From Prorocentrum cordatum (Eukaryota; Sar; Dinophyceae; Prorocentrales; Prorocentraceae), in NCBI GenBank assembly GCA_963575745.1, contig CAUYUJ010022538.1:58210-122209 (forward strand): a stretch of 64,000 nt of DNA. The letters are read 5' to 3'. Positions within the stretch are counted from its first letter, which is position 1. Every line of letters starts with the position of its first letter. The notes under the pieces are model-generated. The model was not told where the DNA came from and ran no database searches. It was given only the letters and a program-made list of their open reading frames with translations. Below are positions 31,659-40,984 of this stretch, one piece after another. The translations under genes and the position numbers were made by a program.

Positions 31659-34021
31659 CCGTGGGCAGTGTCCAGGGGGGCGACCTGAAAAACCGTGCCG
31701 TCGCGCGCTGCCTGGGCCAGGTCGTCCTGAGCAGCCTGTGCTGCGTGGGCCTCGGCTTCGGCTCGAAGGTCCGCTGCCTCTGCGTCTGCCATTGCATCGG
31801 CGAGACAGCGGGAGGCAGCTGTGGCGGGGTCCCCTGCACGGGACGTCAGCTCGGCCTCGGCTGGCGCTCGCCTGGGGCGGCGGGAGCCGCGAGGGCTCTT
31901 GCTGCGTGCCGCCTGCTTGCCTTCAAAATCTTCCTCGCTGATGCCTGAAAGCGTGCGCTCGTCGGCCTGACCCGCGCGCGCAGATCTGCCCCTGGCCTGG
32001 GCGCTTGCGCTGCGGCGTGAGGATGCCATGGTGACTGGCTCCCCTTTATCATCAGAGAGGTCCCATCCGAGCTGGCTGGCAGAACGGGTAGGCGGGGGCA
32101 GTTCGTTAGGCTCCCCTACGGAAGCTGCTGCTGGGCTCGACTGGTTGGTAGTGGCCTCTCCTGGTGGCGCAGTGGTGGACGCCTCCCCTGTCGGCGTCTC
32201 GGGCACTGGCGCTGGCCCAGGTTTAGGCACAAAACCTAGACGGAAAAGCGGGCCCGCTTTGACGGGAGCGCGGGCTTGTTCAGAACCTGACGGTGCGGTG
32301 GCCCCCCCCCGGGGCGTGGCACCGTGGCTAGAGACGGCGGCTGGCACTAGTTGCCCGGCCTTGATCTGTGAGGCTAGGGTGTCTACTGCATTGCGCATGG
32401 CCTGGGCCTGGGAGTCAAAACTTGCCTTGATGGTCGCTACCTCCCTGGCCATGGCCTCGGCGTTGCTCTGCATGGCCGCGGCGAGTGAAGTGATGCAAGG
32501 CTGTTCCAACCCTTGGAAGCCTGGGAGGGGCGCGGGGCATTGGAGGAGCGGAGGGGAGGGCGGCGCGGCAGTGAGGGGCGTGGCCGTTCCTAGGTCGGGC
32601 GTGCCGTCTCGATCTTCGCCCGCGTGCGATGCAGAGAGTGCCGCAGAGCGCTGCACTGCTCCAGGCTCGACCGCCGCCTCCCCCATCATGGGCGAATCAG
32701 TGATGGCAGCGATTGGCGGCGCCTGCGATTTGAAATAAGCTAGTAATGCAGATGCCTGGCTGAGGTCCGCTTGCGCGGTTTGAAGGGCCAGGGCGAGGTT
32801 GCGCACGTGCTCCTCTGCCTGAGCTTGCTTAGCAGCCAATTGCTCACAATCGGCATGCAGAGAGGCGACCACGTGCTCTTGCTCGCTAATCTTGGCTAGC
32901 GGATCCCTCGCATTGGCCAATTGAAAATTAACTAATGAAATCTCCTTACGGATCTCGGTGATACGCATATCGGAGTGTCCTAGGAGGGTTGAGGCCCTGA
33001 GCTGCAGGATCAGCGCATCCTTGCCCATGGCAAGGGCCTTGCGGTGCTCCAGCAGGCGGTCGGGCTCTAGCGGGGGATAAATCCAGGCTGAATGAGAGTG
33101 CGCCTCGTCTGGGGTGAGGATAAGGCATTGCGCTGTGAGCTCTGCTACTGAGAGCTCAGTGGCAGGATCCAACGCGCCGAGAGAGGAGAAGGCTTGGTCG
33201 GCCATGAGGAACGGAGACTGCTGCACAGAGGCAGGGCCGAAGAGTGCGGGGGAGGTGGCCTCGCCTTCGGGAGGAGGCGCAAAAGGCGAAGGCTGCGAGC
33301 GGGGAGACTGCCCGATGACTCCCGTGTCCTTGGCGCCGTGCGGGGTGCCAGGGGCCTTTGAGGCGGGCTGCCCCCCTTCGCTGCGCTGGGCCTCACGGGC
33401 CCTGCGAGCCTCGTCCTTCCCCCGCTTCTTGCGCTCCTTGCTGGAGAACACTTCTGGCTGGACCGTGTGGTCTCCTGGGGGTGCGGGGAGTAAGCCGTAC
33501 TCCGCTGCCCATGCAGCCACCTGGTCGAAAGATGGCGGATTTGACGGAGCATGGCCTTTGCCCATGTGTGCCCCACCCGTGCTTCCAGAAAAGGAGCGTG
33601 GGCCCTTGTGGCCCGGCCATGGGCCCGCACCTTGCAGGGGCTTGTGCTGCTCCTGACCTTTGGCGGGGCCGGGTGTCGCCTGCTGGGGTCCTGCCGCCCG
33701 AGTCGGAAAACAGGTGGGGCATGAAACGTCAAAAGTGGTATTGGCCCGGCCGCACTGCAGGCAATACCAAAGCTCGGGAGGGGCGCTGCCTTTCTGGTGC
33801 ACTGGCTGCTGGGGGGGAGGAAAAAAGTCAGCAGGCAGGCGCGTGGCATATAGGGACGGAGAGGGAGGAGCAGCCATACGCTGCGTGGGGGAGGTAGCCA
33901 TACCGTGCTGCTGCAGCCCTGACGTTGGCGAGAGAGGCGACGCGCGAGGCGGGGGCAAGGTCGTGGGGACAGCGCCTTGCTGCGGGAGGCCCTGGAAAGA
34001 GTGGTGGTGAGAGAGCATCAT
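31655..34021 (-). CDS. ORF1 of the retroelement: zinc-ribbon and coiled-coil protein
   Basis: 788 residues from the first ATG (34021) after a strong acceptor-like site. Visible parts: Pro/Ser/Ala-rich N-terminus; a RanBP2-type zinc ribbon (WYCLQCGRANTTFDVSCPTC, Cys-X2-Cys-X10-Cys-X2-Cys); Lys/Glu-rich middle; a long helical segment likely to be a coiled coil (EIRKEISLVNFQLANARD, then EQEHVVASLHADCEQLAA); and an acidic/basic C-terminus. ORF1 proteins of LINEs are usually RNA-binding with coiled coils, which fits. It ends in TGA overlapping the ORF2 start. An in-frame extension to 34312 exists but crosses the polypyrimidine tract (34225-34260) and is unlikely to be translated. Confidence 0.7.
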   Translation of the reverse strand: MMLSHHHSFQGLPQQGAVPTTLPPPRASPLSPTSGLQQHGMATSPTQRMAAPPSPSLYATRLPADFFPPPQQPVHQKGSAPPELWYCLQCGRANTTFDVSCPTCFPTRAAGPQQATPGPAKGQEQHKPLQGAGPWPGHKGPRSFSGSTGGAHMGKGHAPSNPPSFDQVAAWAAEYGLLPAPPGDHTVQPEVFSSKERKKRGKDEARRAREAQRSEGGQPASKAPGTPHGAKDTGVIGQSPRSQPSPFAPPPEGEATSPALFGPASVQQSPFLMADQAFSSLGALDPATELSVAELTAQCLILTPDEAHSHSAWIYPPLEPDRLLEHRKALAMGKDALILQLRASTLLGHSDMRITEIRKEISLVNFQLANARDPLAKISEQEHVVASLHADCEQLAAKQAQAEEHVRNLALALQTAQADLSQASALLAYFKSQAPPIAAITDSPMMGEAAVEPGAVQRSAALSASHAGEDRDGTPDLGTATPLTAAPPSPPLLQCPAPLPGFQGLEQPCITSLAAAMQSNAEAMAREVATIKASFDSQAQAMRNAVDTLASQIKAGQLVPAAVSSHGATPRGGATAPSGSEQARAPVKAGPLFRLGFVPKPGPAPVPETPTGEASTTAPPGEATTNQSSPAAASVGEPNELPPPTRSASQLGWDLSDDKGEPVTMASSRRSASAQARGRSARAGQADERTLSGISEEDFEGKQAARSKSPRGSRRPRRAPAEAELTSRAGDPATAASRCLADAMADAEAADLRAEAEAHAAQAAQDDLAQAARDGTVFQVAPLDTAHG

Positions 34022-34221
34022 TGCGGCTTTATGCACTCTTAAAAGTGTGCGGGCGTTTGCGCGCTGTTTGCGCGCTCTGCGATGATGAGCGGGCTCGTCG
34101 CGAGGCCGCTGGGGGTAGGAGGGAAGAGAGTAAGCAGGCGTCGCGCCTGGCGGGTGGCGGCCCTTTCGGGCGTCGCGGCGGGGATCGGCGCGGAACCGGT
34201 TTGCTAACCGCTCGAGCCAAA

Positions 34222-34262
34222 CCTGAAAGAGGAGGGGGGGGAGGGGGAGAGGGGGGGGGGGG
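34222..34262 (-). promoter_or_regulatory. polypyrimidine tract plus CAG, likely trans-splice acceptor for ORF1
   Basis: On the minus strand an almost pure C/T run of about 35 bases ends CTCCTCTTTCAG with AG at 34224-34223. It lies about 200 bases before the ORF1 ATG. Similar tracts with CAG precede ORF3, ORF4, ORF5 and ORF6. Confidence 0.6.
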
Positions 34263-34389
34263 CAAGCTAGCTGCGCTCGCGTCATATCTGACGTCCTACC
34301 CCTCCCTCCCATCCCTTACCATGGCGCTGATTTTCTCTATCCGCGGACGCGTGTCGTAGCGGACTTGTGGCTCCGCGCGCGCGTGCGTA

Positions 34390-34562
34390 GTGGGTGGTGG
34401 TGCGCGTGCGTGCGTGCGTGCGTGCGTGTGTGGTTGTGGTTGTGGTTGTGGTGGTGGTGGTGGTGGTGGTGGTGGTGGTGGTGGTGGTGGTGATGGTGGT
34501 GGGTGGTGGTGCTGGTGGTGGTGGTGGTGTGGTGGTGGTGGTGGTGGTGGTGGTGGTGGTGC
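34390..34562. repeat. (GGT)n microsatellite
   Basis: GTGCGTGCG run followed by more than 40 GGT units with rare TGT and GAT variants. A shorter allele is at 35178-35302 in the second monomer. Confidence 0.95.
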
Positions 34563-34874
34563 GGCGCGGTGGTGGCGGGCGGATGGGCGCGCGAGAAAGA
34601 GGCCCGCGCTGGGGCGAGAACGCCATCCTGAACGACGGAGGCCAAACACCGATCCGAAAATGAGGCCCACGCTGCAGCGGGAGCACGATTCGGAACGATT
34701 CGGGAGCAGAAATGAGGCCGGCGCCTCAGCGAGAGCAGCATTTTAGAAAAAAAACACAAGCGAAAACCCAACTCCGGGGAATCCTGTGTGTAAAAAAACA
34801 GTACGCGGGGGGGTGCCGAACATCTTCCGGACGCCATCAGGGGAAGTGGGAGAGTAGTATTCATATTGTGTAAT

Positions 34875-35050
34875 TGTACAGGAGAGAGGGGGGGGGGCAG
34901 GAGAGAGGGGGGAGGGTGGGGGAAAGGAGAGAGGGGGGACAGGAGAGGGGGGGGGAGAGGGGGGGAGAGGGGGGGGTAGAGGGAGGGACAGGAGAGGGGG
35001 GGGGGGGGGAGAGAGGGGGGGGGAGGGGGGGAAAGGAGAGAGGGGGGGGG
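34875..35050 (-). repeat. pyrimidine minisatellite at the 5' side of the retroelement
   Basis: Minus-strand units CTCTCCTGTCCCCCC / CTCTCCTTTCCCCC with long C runs. Same unit as at 19685-19925. Confidence 0.85.
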
Positions 35051-35664
35051 CAAGCTAGGTGCGCTCGCGTCATATCTGACGTCCTACCCCTCCCTCCCAT
35101 CCCTTACCATGGCGCTGATTTTCTCTATCCGCGGACGCGTGTCGTAGCGGACCTGTGGCTCCGCGCGCGCGTGCGTAGTGGGTGGTGGTGCGCGTGCGTG
35201 CGTGCGTGCGTGTGTGGTGGGTGGTGTTGGTGGTGGTGGTGGTGGTGGTGGTGGTGGTGGTGGTGTGGTGGTGGTGTGGTGGTGGTGGTGGTGGTGGTGG
35301 TGCGGCGCGGTGGTGGCGGGCGGATGGGCGCGCGAGAAAGAGGCCCGCGCTGGGGCGAGAACGCCATCCTGAACGACGGAGGCCAAACACCGATCCGAAA
35401 ATGAGGCCCACGCTGCAGCGGGAGCACAATTCGGAACGATTCGGGCGCAGAAATGAGGCCGGCGCCTCAGCGAGAGCAGCATTTTGAAAAAAAACGCAGG
35501 CGAAAACCCAACTCCCGGGAATCCTGTGTAAAAAACAGTACGCGGGGGGGGGTCGGCTACTTTCAGGCCGCCATCGGGGGAAGAGGGAGAGTAGAATTCA
35601 TATTGAGTAATTGCACAGGAGAGAGGGGGGAGGCAAGAGAAAGGAGAGGGGGTGAGGGGAGCGG

Positions 35665-35960
35665 GGATCATCACCATCACCATCACCATCACCATCACTT
35701 TCGTCACATCACCACCATCATCATCACCATCACCATCACCATCACCATCACCATCATCATCATCATCAACATCATCATCATCATCATCCGCATCATCATC
35801 AGCAATATCATCATCATCGTCATCATCATCATCAGCATCAGCATCAGCATCAGCATCATCCTCATCCTCGTCCTCATCCTCATCCTCATCCTCATCCTCA
35901 TCCTCAGCATCATCAACATCAGCATCAGCATCAGCATCAGCATCAGCATCATCATCATCA
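35665..35960. repeat. compound ATC / ATCAGC / ATCCTC microsatellite
   Basis: ATCACC, CATCATCAT, ATCAGC and ATCCTC hexamer runs in succession. Confidence 0.95.
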
Positions 35961-36006
35961 TCCGGAGCGCCCCGGATCGGCGGCACTGGCCGGAGGCCAC
36001 TACAAT
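35958..36006 (-). repeat. dispersed ~48-bp word shared with 58374-58425
   Basis: The reverse complement contains TGGCCTCCGGCCAGTGCC followed by GCCGATCCGGGG and CTCCGGAT, matching 58374-58425 with only about three differences. Confidence 0.8.
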
Positions 36007-36104
36007 ATACTGGTAGAGACGCATCGCTAGGCGCACACTCGCCTGGTAAGTAATCCAATGGCGCGCACGCAAAACTTAGCGAAATTCCTCGCTGCCCCTG
36101 GATT

Positions 36105-36245
36105 CTAAGCCTCAGCCTAACCGAACCCTCAGCCTAAGCCTGAGCCTCAGCCTGACATAAGGTTCAACCTCAGCCTAAGCCTCAGCCTAGCCTCGTCCCC
36201 AGCCTCAGCCTCAGCCATAGCCTAGTCTGAGCCTCAGCCCTAGTA
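36105..36245. repeat. (AGCCTC / AGCCTA) minisatellite
   Basis: Six-base units AGCCTC, AGCCTA and AGCCTG repeated about twenty times. Confidence 0.85.
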
Positions 36246-36539
36246 TTGCTGATACAATATTCGGTCTTACTATTACCACAGTACTGCAGCAATGCTACAC
36301 ATGAGCTACTTTAGTACTACTGCCCCGACAACGTCATTACAGCTACAGAAGTACGCCCGTACTAGAATACTGCTACACGATTGAAGTATTGCAATACTGT
36401 ACTGCTCCCCCAGGCAACACTACAATGCTACCCCTACTGCTGCACCATAGTATTACTTCGGCGTCAACCGAATTTTACTGATGCAATGCAACGACGGCGT
36501 TGCAGTACTAGGGTACTTCTTCCATTCTTGAATTCTCCA

Positions 36540-37037
36540 ATGCTAGAGATCCAATGGTACTACTAGTACTACAACAACAACAACTACTACTACTACTACT
36601 ACTACTACTGCTACTACTAAATACTACTACTACTACTACTACTAGTACTAGTACTAGTACTAGTACTAGTACTAGTACTAGTACTAGTACTAGTACTAGT
36701 ACTAGTACTAGTACTAGTACACTAGTACTACTACTCTGCTACTACTACCACTACCACTACCACTACCACTACCACTACCACTACCACTACCACTACCACT
36801 ACCACTACCACTACCACTACCACTACCACTACCACTACCACTACCACTACTACCACTACCACTACCACTACCACTACCACTACCACTACCACTACCACTA
36901 CCACCTACTACACTACTACACTACTACACTACTACACTACCACTACCACTACCACTACCACTACTACACTACTACCACTACCACTACCACTACCACTACC
37001 ACTACCACTACCACTACCACTACCACTACCACTACCA

Positions 37038-37091
<54 letters not shown>

Positions 37092-37092
37092 G
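36540..37092. repeat. compound TAC / CTAGTA / CTACCA microsatellite
   Basis: (TAC)n, then (CTAGTA)n 36640-36726, (CTACCA)n 36744-36905, short TACACTAC runs, (CTACCA)n again and (TAC)n. The interval 36245-36540 before it is A/T/C-rich with frequent TACT words and no gene. Confidence 0.95.
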
Positions 37093-37479
37093 CACCGAAC
37101 ACCTCGATGCCTCGAGGGGGCCGCTACCATGACCTTCCAGGAAGGCTAAAATAGCACCGGGACGTCGACGTCCTCATTCCTGTCGAGGGGTGAGGCAATA
37201 CCTCGGACCTCGGCGCCGCGCACTGCCCCCCTGAGCCTCACTCGGCGGCGTCCGCCCGGACGCCCTCCTGTGCCAGGGCCAAGGGGAGGGGTCACCACTA
37301 TTTCGGGGGGTCGCCACTTCCTCGACGCCCCCTTGAAAAATGAACCCGCCGGAGCCGCCCAGAGCGCCGAGGCGCCCAGAAGCGCCCAACAACCTTCTCG
37401 ACCCTCGGTCCTGGAATCTCGATTTCCGGGACAGGTTGGCGACCCCCCTCAGCGGCGACCCCCCCTTGAGGCGGTGCCT

Positions 37480-37662
37480 GACCTCCATCAGCGGCCCGGC
37501 GTCGTGACCGCGGGCGCCCTGCGAGCGGCGGCGCCGCGCGAACGCCGCGAGCAGCACGAGCAGCGCGAGCGCGGGGGCGACCAGGAGCGCCCAGGCCAGG
37601 GCCACGGCACCCGCGGCGGCACGCTCCTCGCCGGGCGCCGCGCCACGGAGGGGAGCGCGGCG
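37480..37662 (-). CDS. CD39-like phosphatase, exon 3 (C-terminal membrane anchor)
   Basis: A CTCCCTGGACCCTCCCAG acceptor (AG at 37664-37663) opens a phase-0 exon encoding RRAPLRG..EERAAAG and then a strong transmembrane helix (ALAWALLVAPALALLVLLAA) followed by a basic stop-transfer cluster (FARRRRSQ). Many E-NTPDases end with such an anchor, so this fits the apyrase gene upstream. The donor of exon 2 (38196) is also phase 0. The 3' end of this exon is uncertain: the frame stays open to a stop at 37174 through repeat-like sequence, so the last codons are not settled. Confidence 0.55.
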
Positions 37663-38196
37663 CTGGGAGGGTCCAGGGAGGATCGAGCCTCGAGGCTCGA
37701 AGCTGCCTGGCCAGGAAGACTGGTACGTTAGGACCCCAGGGGGGTCCAGGGACCCATTTTGAGCGGAGTTTGGGTCGGGCCCTGGCGACGCAAAAAGCAT
37801 GCAACGGGCGCTTTTGTCGACGTACTCGGCCTCCTGAGGAAAAGCCGGCTCTGGGAAATTGTCGAGGCATCCGGGGGCCCACACGTGCGAAGCAACTTGC
37901 GACGTCGGAAGAGACGGTCTCGTGCCCCGGGCTCGTCTCTGCGAGCCCCGCGGCGCGAGGACGGGCCCCCCGGGGCGACGAGCCTCGAGCGATGTCTCGT
38001 CGATGTCTCGTCGTCGATCTGTCGCCTATGTTTCGGGGGGTCGCGAACGCGACCCGTGACCCCACCGCGATCGCGGCCGCGGGGCGCCGCGCCGACTCCG
38101 CCGCCGCCGACGTCGCCGCCGCCGTCTCCGCCGCCGTTGCCGTCGTCGCTCCTCGGCCTCGGGCGCCGCGCAGTCCTTGTTGCCGCCGGGCCCGAC
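37663..38196 (-). other. intron 2 of the CD39-like gene
   Basis: On the minus strand runs from CAG|GTCGGG (38199-38194) to CCCTCCCAG (ending 37663), 534 bp, keeping phase 0. It contains GC-rich CGG/CCG runs near 38100-38160 and, near 37740-37890, sequence that weakly resembles the dispersed ~160-bp element (FPRAGFSS-type reading shared in translation). Confidence 0.5.
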
Positions 38197-38301
38197 CTGC
38201 CGCGTCATGAGGTGGACGGGCATGTACTGCGTCTCGAAGAGGGCAGCACCCATGCTCCAGTCGGCGGTCTTGCCGTCGAGCTTCCGCGCAAAAACGATGT
38301 T
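38197..38301 (-). CDS. CD39-like phosphatase, exon 2 (ACR5)
   Basis: 35 codons, phase 0 at both ends: NIVFARKLDG then TADWSMGAALFETQY. The W-S-M-G-A core matches the fifth apyrase conserved region. The exon begins at one copy of the AACATC direct repeat that flanks the introner-like intron, and ends at CGGCAG followed by GT. Confidence 0.7.
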
Positions 38302-38484
38302 CGAAGAGGGAAAACCGGCGTGAACATAAACTGTCGGAGATCAGCACTGGACCAACTGGCGGCGCAAAATACGCCGCCCCCGACGCGCTCCAAGCTCCAG
38401 GGAGGGGCATCCGCGCCGATCCAAGAAATCCGCGCGGACCTCAGAGAGTTTATGTTTGCGTCGTTTTTTCTTCCCCGTGATGTT
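38302..38484 (-). mobile_element. introner-like TIR element forming intron 1 of the CD39-like gene
   Basis: Flanked by GATGTT at 38296-38301 and 38479-38484 (AACATC on the gene strand). Near-terminal inverted repeats at 38323-38345 and 38434-38456 match at 19 of 23 positions (AACATAAACT core). A central hairpin GGCGGCG / CGCCGCC lies near 38358-38378. Exact removal of 183 bp restores an uninterrupted apyrase frame (ADDADNI then VFARKL). No GT, GC or GA to AG pair gives that same junction, so the splice sites are unusual or slightly displaced. Confidence 0.7.
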
Positions 38485-39672
38485 GTCGGCGTCGTCCGCG
38501 AAGCCGTACGCCGTGAGGATGTGGAACATGTAGAGGCCCCCGAAACAATGATTCTTCTTGTATTTCCACGGCGCCGCGGAAGCCGCCTCCGCGTCTGCGA
38601 GCGGCATCTGGCAGAAGCTCTTGGCCTTCTCCAGAATAGCCGAGGGACTCAGACTCTTCGATTCGCTCCAGCCGATCAGGTCCAAGCCATTGGCGATGTA
38701 GAAAAAGTTCGCGATGGCGTAGTATGTCTTCGACTTGATGACCTTTGGCATGTGCACGCCCATGAGCGCGCACGGTTCAAGCAAACACTCATACTCCAAA
38801 TGGAGGAGCCCTTGGACAATGGCATCGCAAGCAGTAGGGTCGCCGGACCCAACGAATGATACTTGTTTCCCGTCGATCTCCGCCGATTCGTTGTACCCCT
38901 TGTTGTAGCAAGGATACACCACCTCGGTCTTGCCAGCGCCCGCTTGCTTTGCCGCCGCCACCATGGCACGCTGCACAGCCGTCGCGAGGCCGAATTTGAT
39001 GAAGCTCTTCGCATACACGGACATCCGCTTCTCGTTCACGTAGAAGGAGAACTCGTTAGACATGATGTCCTTACCAGGGTTGAAGGCCACCTGCATCGAC
39101 GCCCCGCCCATATCTAAGATTCCGGAGGTCTTAGTGTACCCCTGGAAGATAGTCCCAAGAATGAAATTCATACTGATCCACGCAAAGACTGCCTCTTCTT
39201 CACCACCCAGTACCTCGGATCCCATGTATTTGAAAGGATTCACCGAAACTGTTTCAGAGAGGTACTGGTCCAACGACGTAAACATTCCCCCCAACTGCTC
39301 CTCTGGAACAAGGCGCATGCCGGCCGTCGCTTTGATCCACAGAGGCGTTGTGGACCGGTAAGATTCAGGGACGTATTTCGCTGCCGCTTGGAGCAAAGCA
39401 GTCAAAGAAGGCCCCGCGTCATCGGGATTTCCTGCGTAAGATGACAGACCAGGCTCCGTCTCAAAGCTGTCCTCGTCCTCCTCGTGTGGTTTGATCTCTT
39501 CCACGCCATCTTCCGTCTTGTTGTACATCCGCAGACGGCTGCCCGAGGAGCCTGCGTCGACGACGAGGGAATACTGGGGTGAATCAACGAAAGTGTCCAA
39601 CACGGGCGCACCGAAAACTGGCCTGAGCACGTACGAGATGACAAGAAGGCCCGACGGGGACAGGGCCGGCAT
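38485..39672 (-). CDS. CD39-like ecto-nucleoside triphosphate diphosphohydrolase, exon 1
   Basis: 396 codons from ATG at 39672, chosen because it gives a signal-like hydrophobic N-terminus (GLLVISYVLRPVFGA) before the first domain. GDA1/CD39 apyrase conserved regions are clear: ACR1 VVDAGSSGSRLRMY, ACR2 IKATAGMRLVPEE, ACR3 GGEEEAVFAWISMNFILG, ACR4 GILDMGGASMQVAF. ACR5 is in exon 2, and exon 3 adds a membrane helix. The family hydrolyses nucleoside tri- and diphosphates to monophosphates, usually on the cell surface or in the endomembrane lumen; with a signal peptide and a C-terminal anchor this one is probably secretory or surface. Paired cysteines (e.g. VVYPCYNKGY, LEYECLLEPC) fit a lumenal protein. 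Intact in this window. The upstream in-frame extension to 40269 is not supported. Confidence 0.9.
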
Positions 39673-40200
39673 CGGGCCCGACGCGGCGCGAGTCTGGAGC
39701 GGGTGGTGACAAGATGATCGGTCCCGGCGAAGTGGGAGGGGCAACAAAAACAGAGCTCGCGCCAAACCTGGGCCAAACTCGGGCCAAAACGGCAACGGAG
39801 GCCGCCGCAGGTCCGCCCGAGAGGCCCCCGCCGGGAGCCGCCCAGGAGCGGCGAGGGGCCCGAGGGTCTCTCGGCGGGCGCGCACGGGCAGCCGGGGCAG
39901 GGGGGGGCGCAGATGGGACGCGGGTGGGGGCACGGATGGGACGCGGATGGGCAAAACAAAACAAAAAGAAAGGAAAACAGTAAACAATATGCCACATATG
40001 GGACGGTCGTCGCGCAGGCTGGCCAGAGGAGGCGATGGAGGGCCCCCCGCTCTCTGTGGCCGTGGCTCAGCCATGCGCTGCCACGGGCAGAAGCACGCTT
40101 CTACCCGCGTCCTGGGCGTTTGTTTTGTATTCCTTCGCCACCCGCTCCTTCTTTCTGTTTCTTCCTTTCTTTCTGACGCCTCTAACCACGCCGTGGCCCT
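39673..40200. other. upstream region of the CD39-like gene, no further gene
   Basis: Contains C/T-rich stretches on the gene strand and a CGCTCCAG site about 30 bases before the ATG that could act as a trans-splice acceptor. No coding family recognised. Confidence 0.4.
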
Positions 40201-40330
40201 AAGTTTTTGGAGAATGCTTGTATTGGCTTGTTCGGCCTTCCGACGGCCCCGACGGCAAGGTCGCCCCAAGATCGCCCCAGATGCCTCCTAGACGGCCCTA
40301 AACGGCCAGAAAACAATTCAGTGCACTTTG
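40200..40330 (+). repeat. short CCAAGACGG-type block with core
   Basis: Core GGCTTGTTCGGCCTTCCGAC at 40225-40244 followed by GCCCCAAGATCGCCCC words. Confidence 0.65.
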
Positions 40331-40354
40331 GGGACCCTGGGACCCCCCTACCCA

Positions 40355-40363
40355 TAGACATAT

Positions 40364-40398
<35 letters not shown>

Positions 40399-40539
40399 GA
40401 TATATATATGTGTATACACATGTATGTGTACACACACATATATATATATATATATATACGTGTATGTATTCAGCTATATATATGTGTATATATAAATACA
40501 CTAGAACCATCGCGCGCTTCGCGCGCGCTCAGGTTCTAG
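40355..40539. repeat. TA microsatellite followed by a GC hairpin
   Basis: TATATA run with ACACAC and GTGTATG interruptions to 40500, then CTAGAACC (40501-40508) paired perfectly with GGTTCTAG (40532-40539), enclosing GCGCGCTTCGCGCGC. The 40 bases after it (CTACGCTGTA..GTTAACGCATGGA) recur at 42239-42270. Confidence 0.85.
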
Positions 40540-40984
40540 CTACGCTGTATAGGTTAACGCATGGAATATCATGTTTGACGCTCCTTGCACCCAGTGGCTT
40601 TGTTGGAGGCCCTGCGCAAGCCTCGGAAGCGTATAGAATGGAACATGCGAAAACGCACAAATCATAAATTTCCTTCAGGTATTCGACGATTAGGGGCCCT
40701 GAAAGGCTTCCTGGGATCTTTCTTGGGTGGTGACGGAGGCCTTAATTGGGGTATGTTGTTAAATATTCGCAGGCCCAACAGGCGAAGGGCGTGCTACGAT
40801 CTCTGGTGACTGGTCAACAATAGTCTAGTTCGCGCGCGCGGGGCAGCCCCTGGGGGTCCCCGGACGAAAAATACCCCGGGACACCCCCGGGACACCCGGG
40901 GGACACTCGGATCAGAGATGCCAGACCGGGCAATTTTTCGACACCACTCACGAGGATCGTGGACTCCGAGGGGAGGGGCGCAAT

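Larger units (their letters stand above)
34255..35620 (-). repeat. two ~790-bp tandem monomers upstream of ORF1
   Basis: 34262-34860 and 35048-35620 align nearly base for base, including TCATATCTGACGTCCTACCC, TTTTCTCTATCCGCGGACGC, the (GGT)n tract, GAACGACGGAGGCCAAACAC and ATTCATATTG-GTAATTG. Between them lies the pyrimidine minisatellite. Position and head-to-tail layout recall the 5' promoter monomers of some LINEs; that role is inference. Confidence 0.85.

Noticed and set aside
31650-31665. Programmed -1 frameshift between ORF1 and ORF2
   Set aside because: The GTGA overlap exists but no slippery heptamer is visible just upstream; reinitiation fits equally well, so no claim is made.
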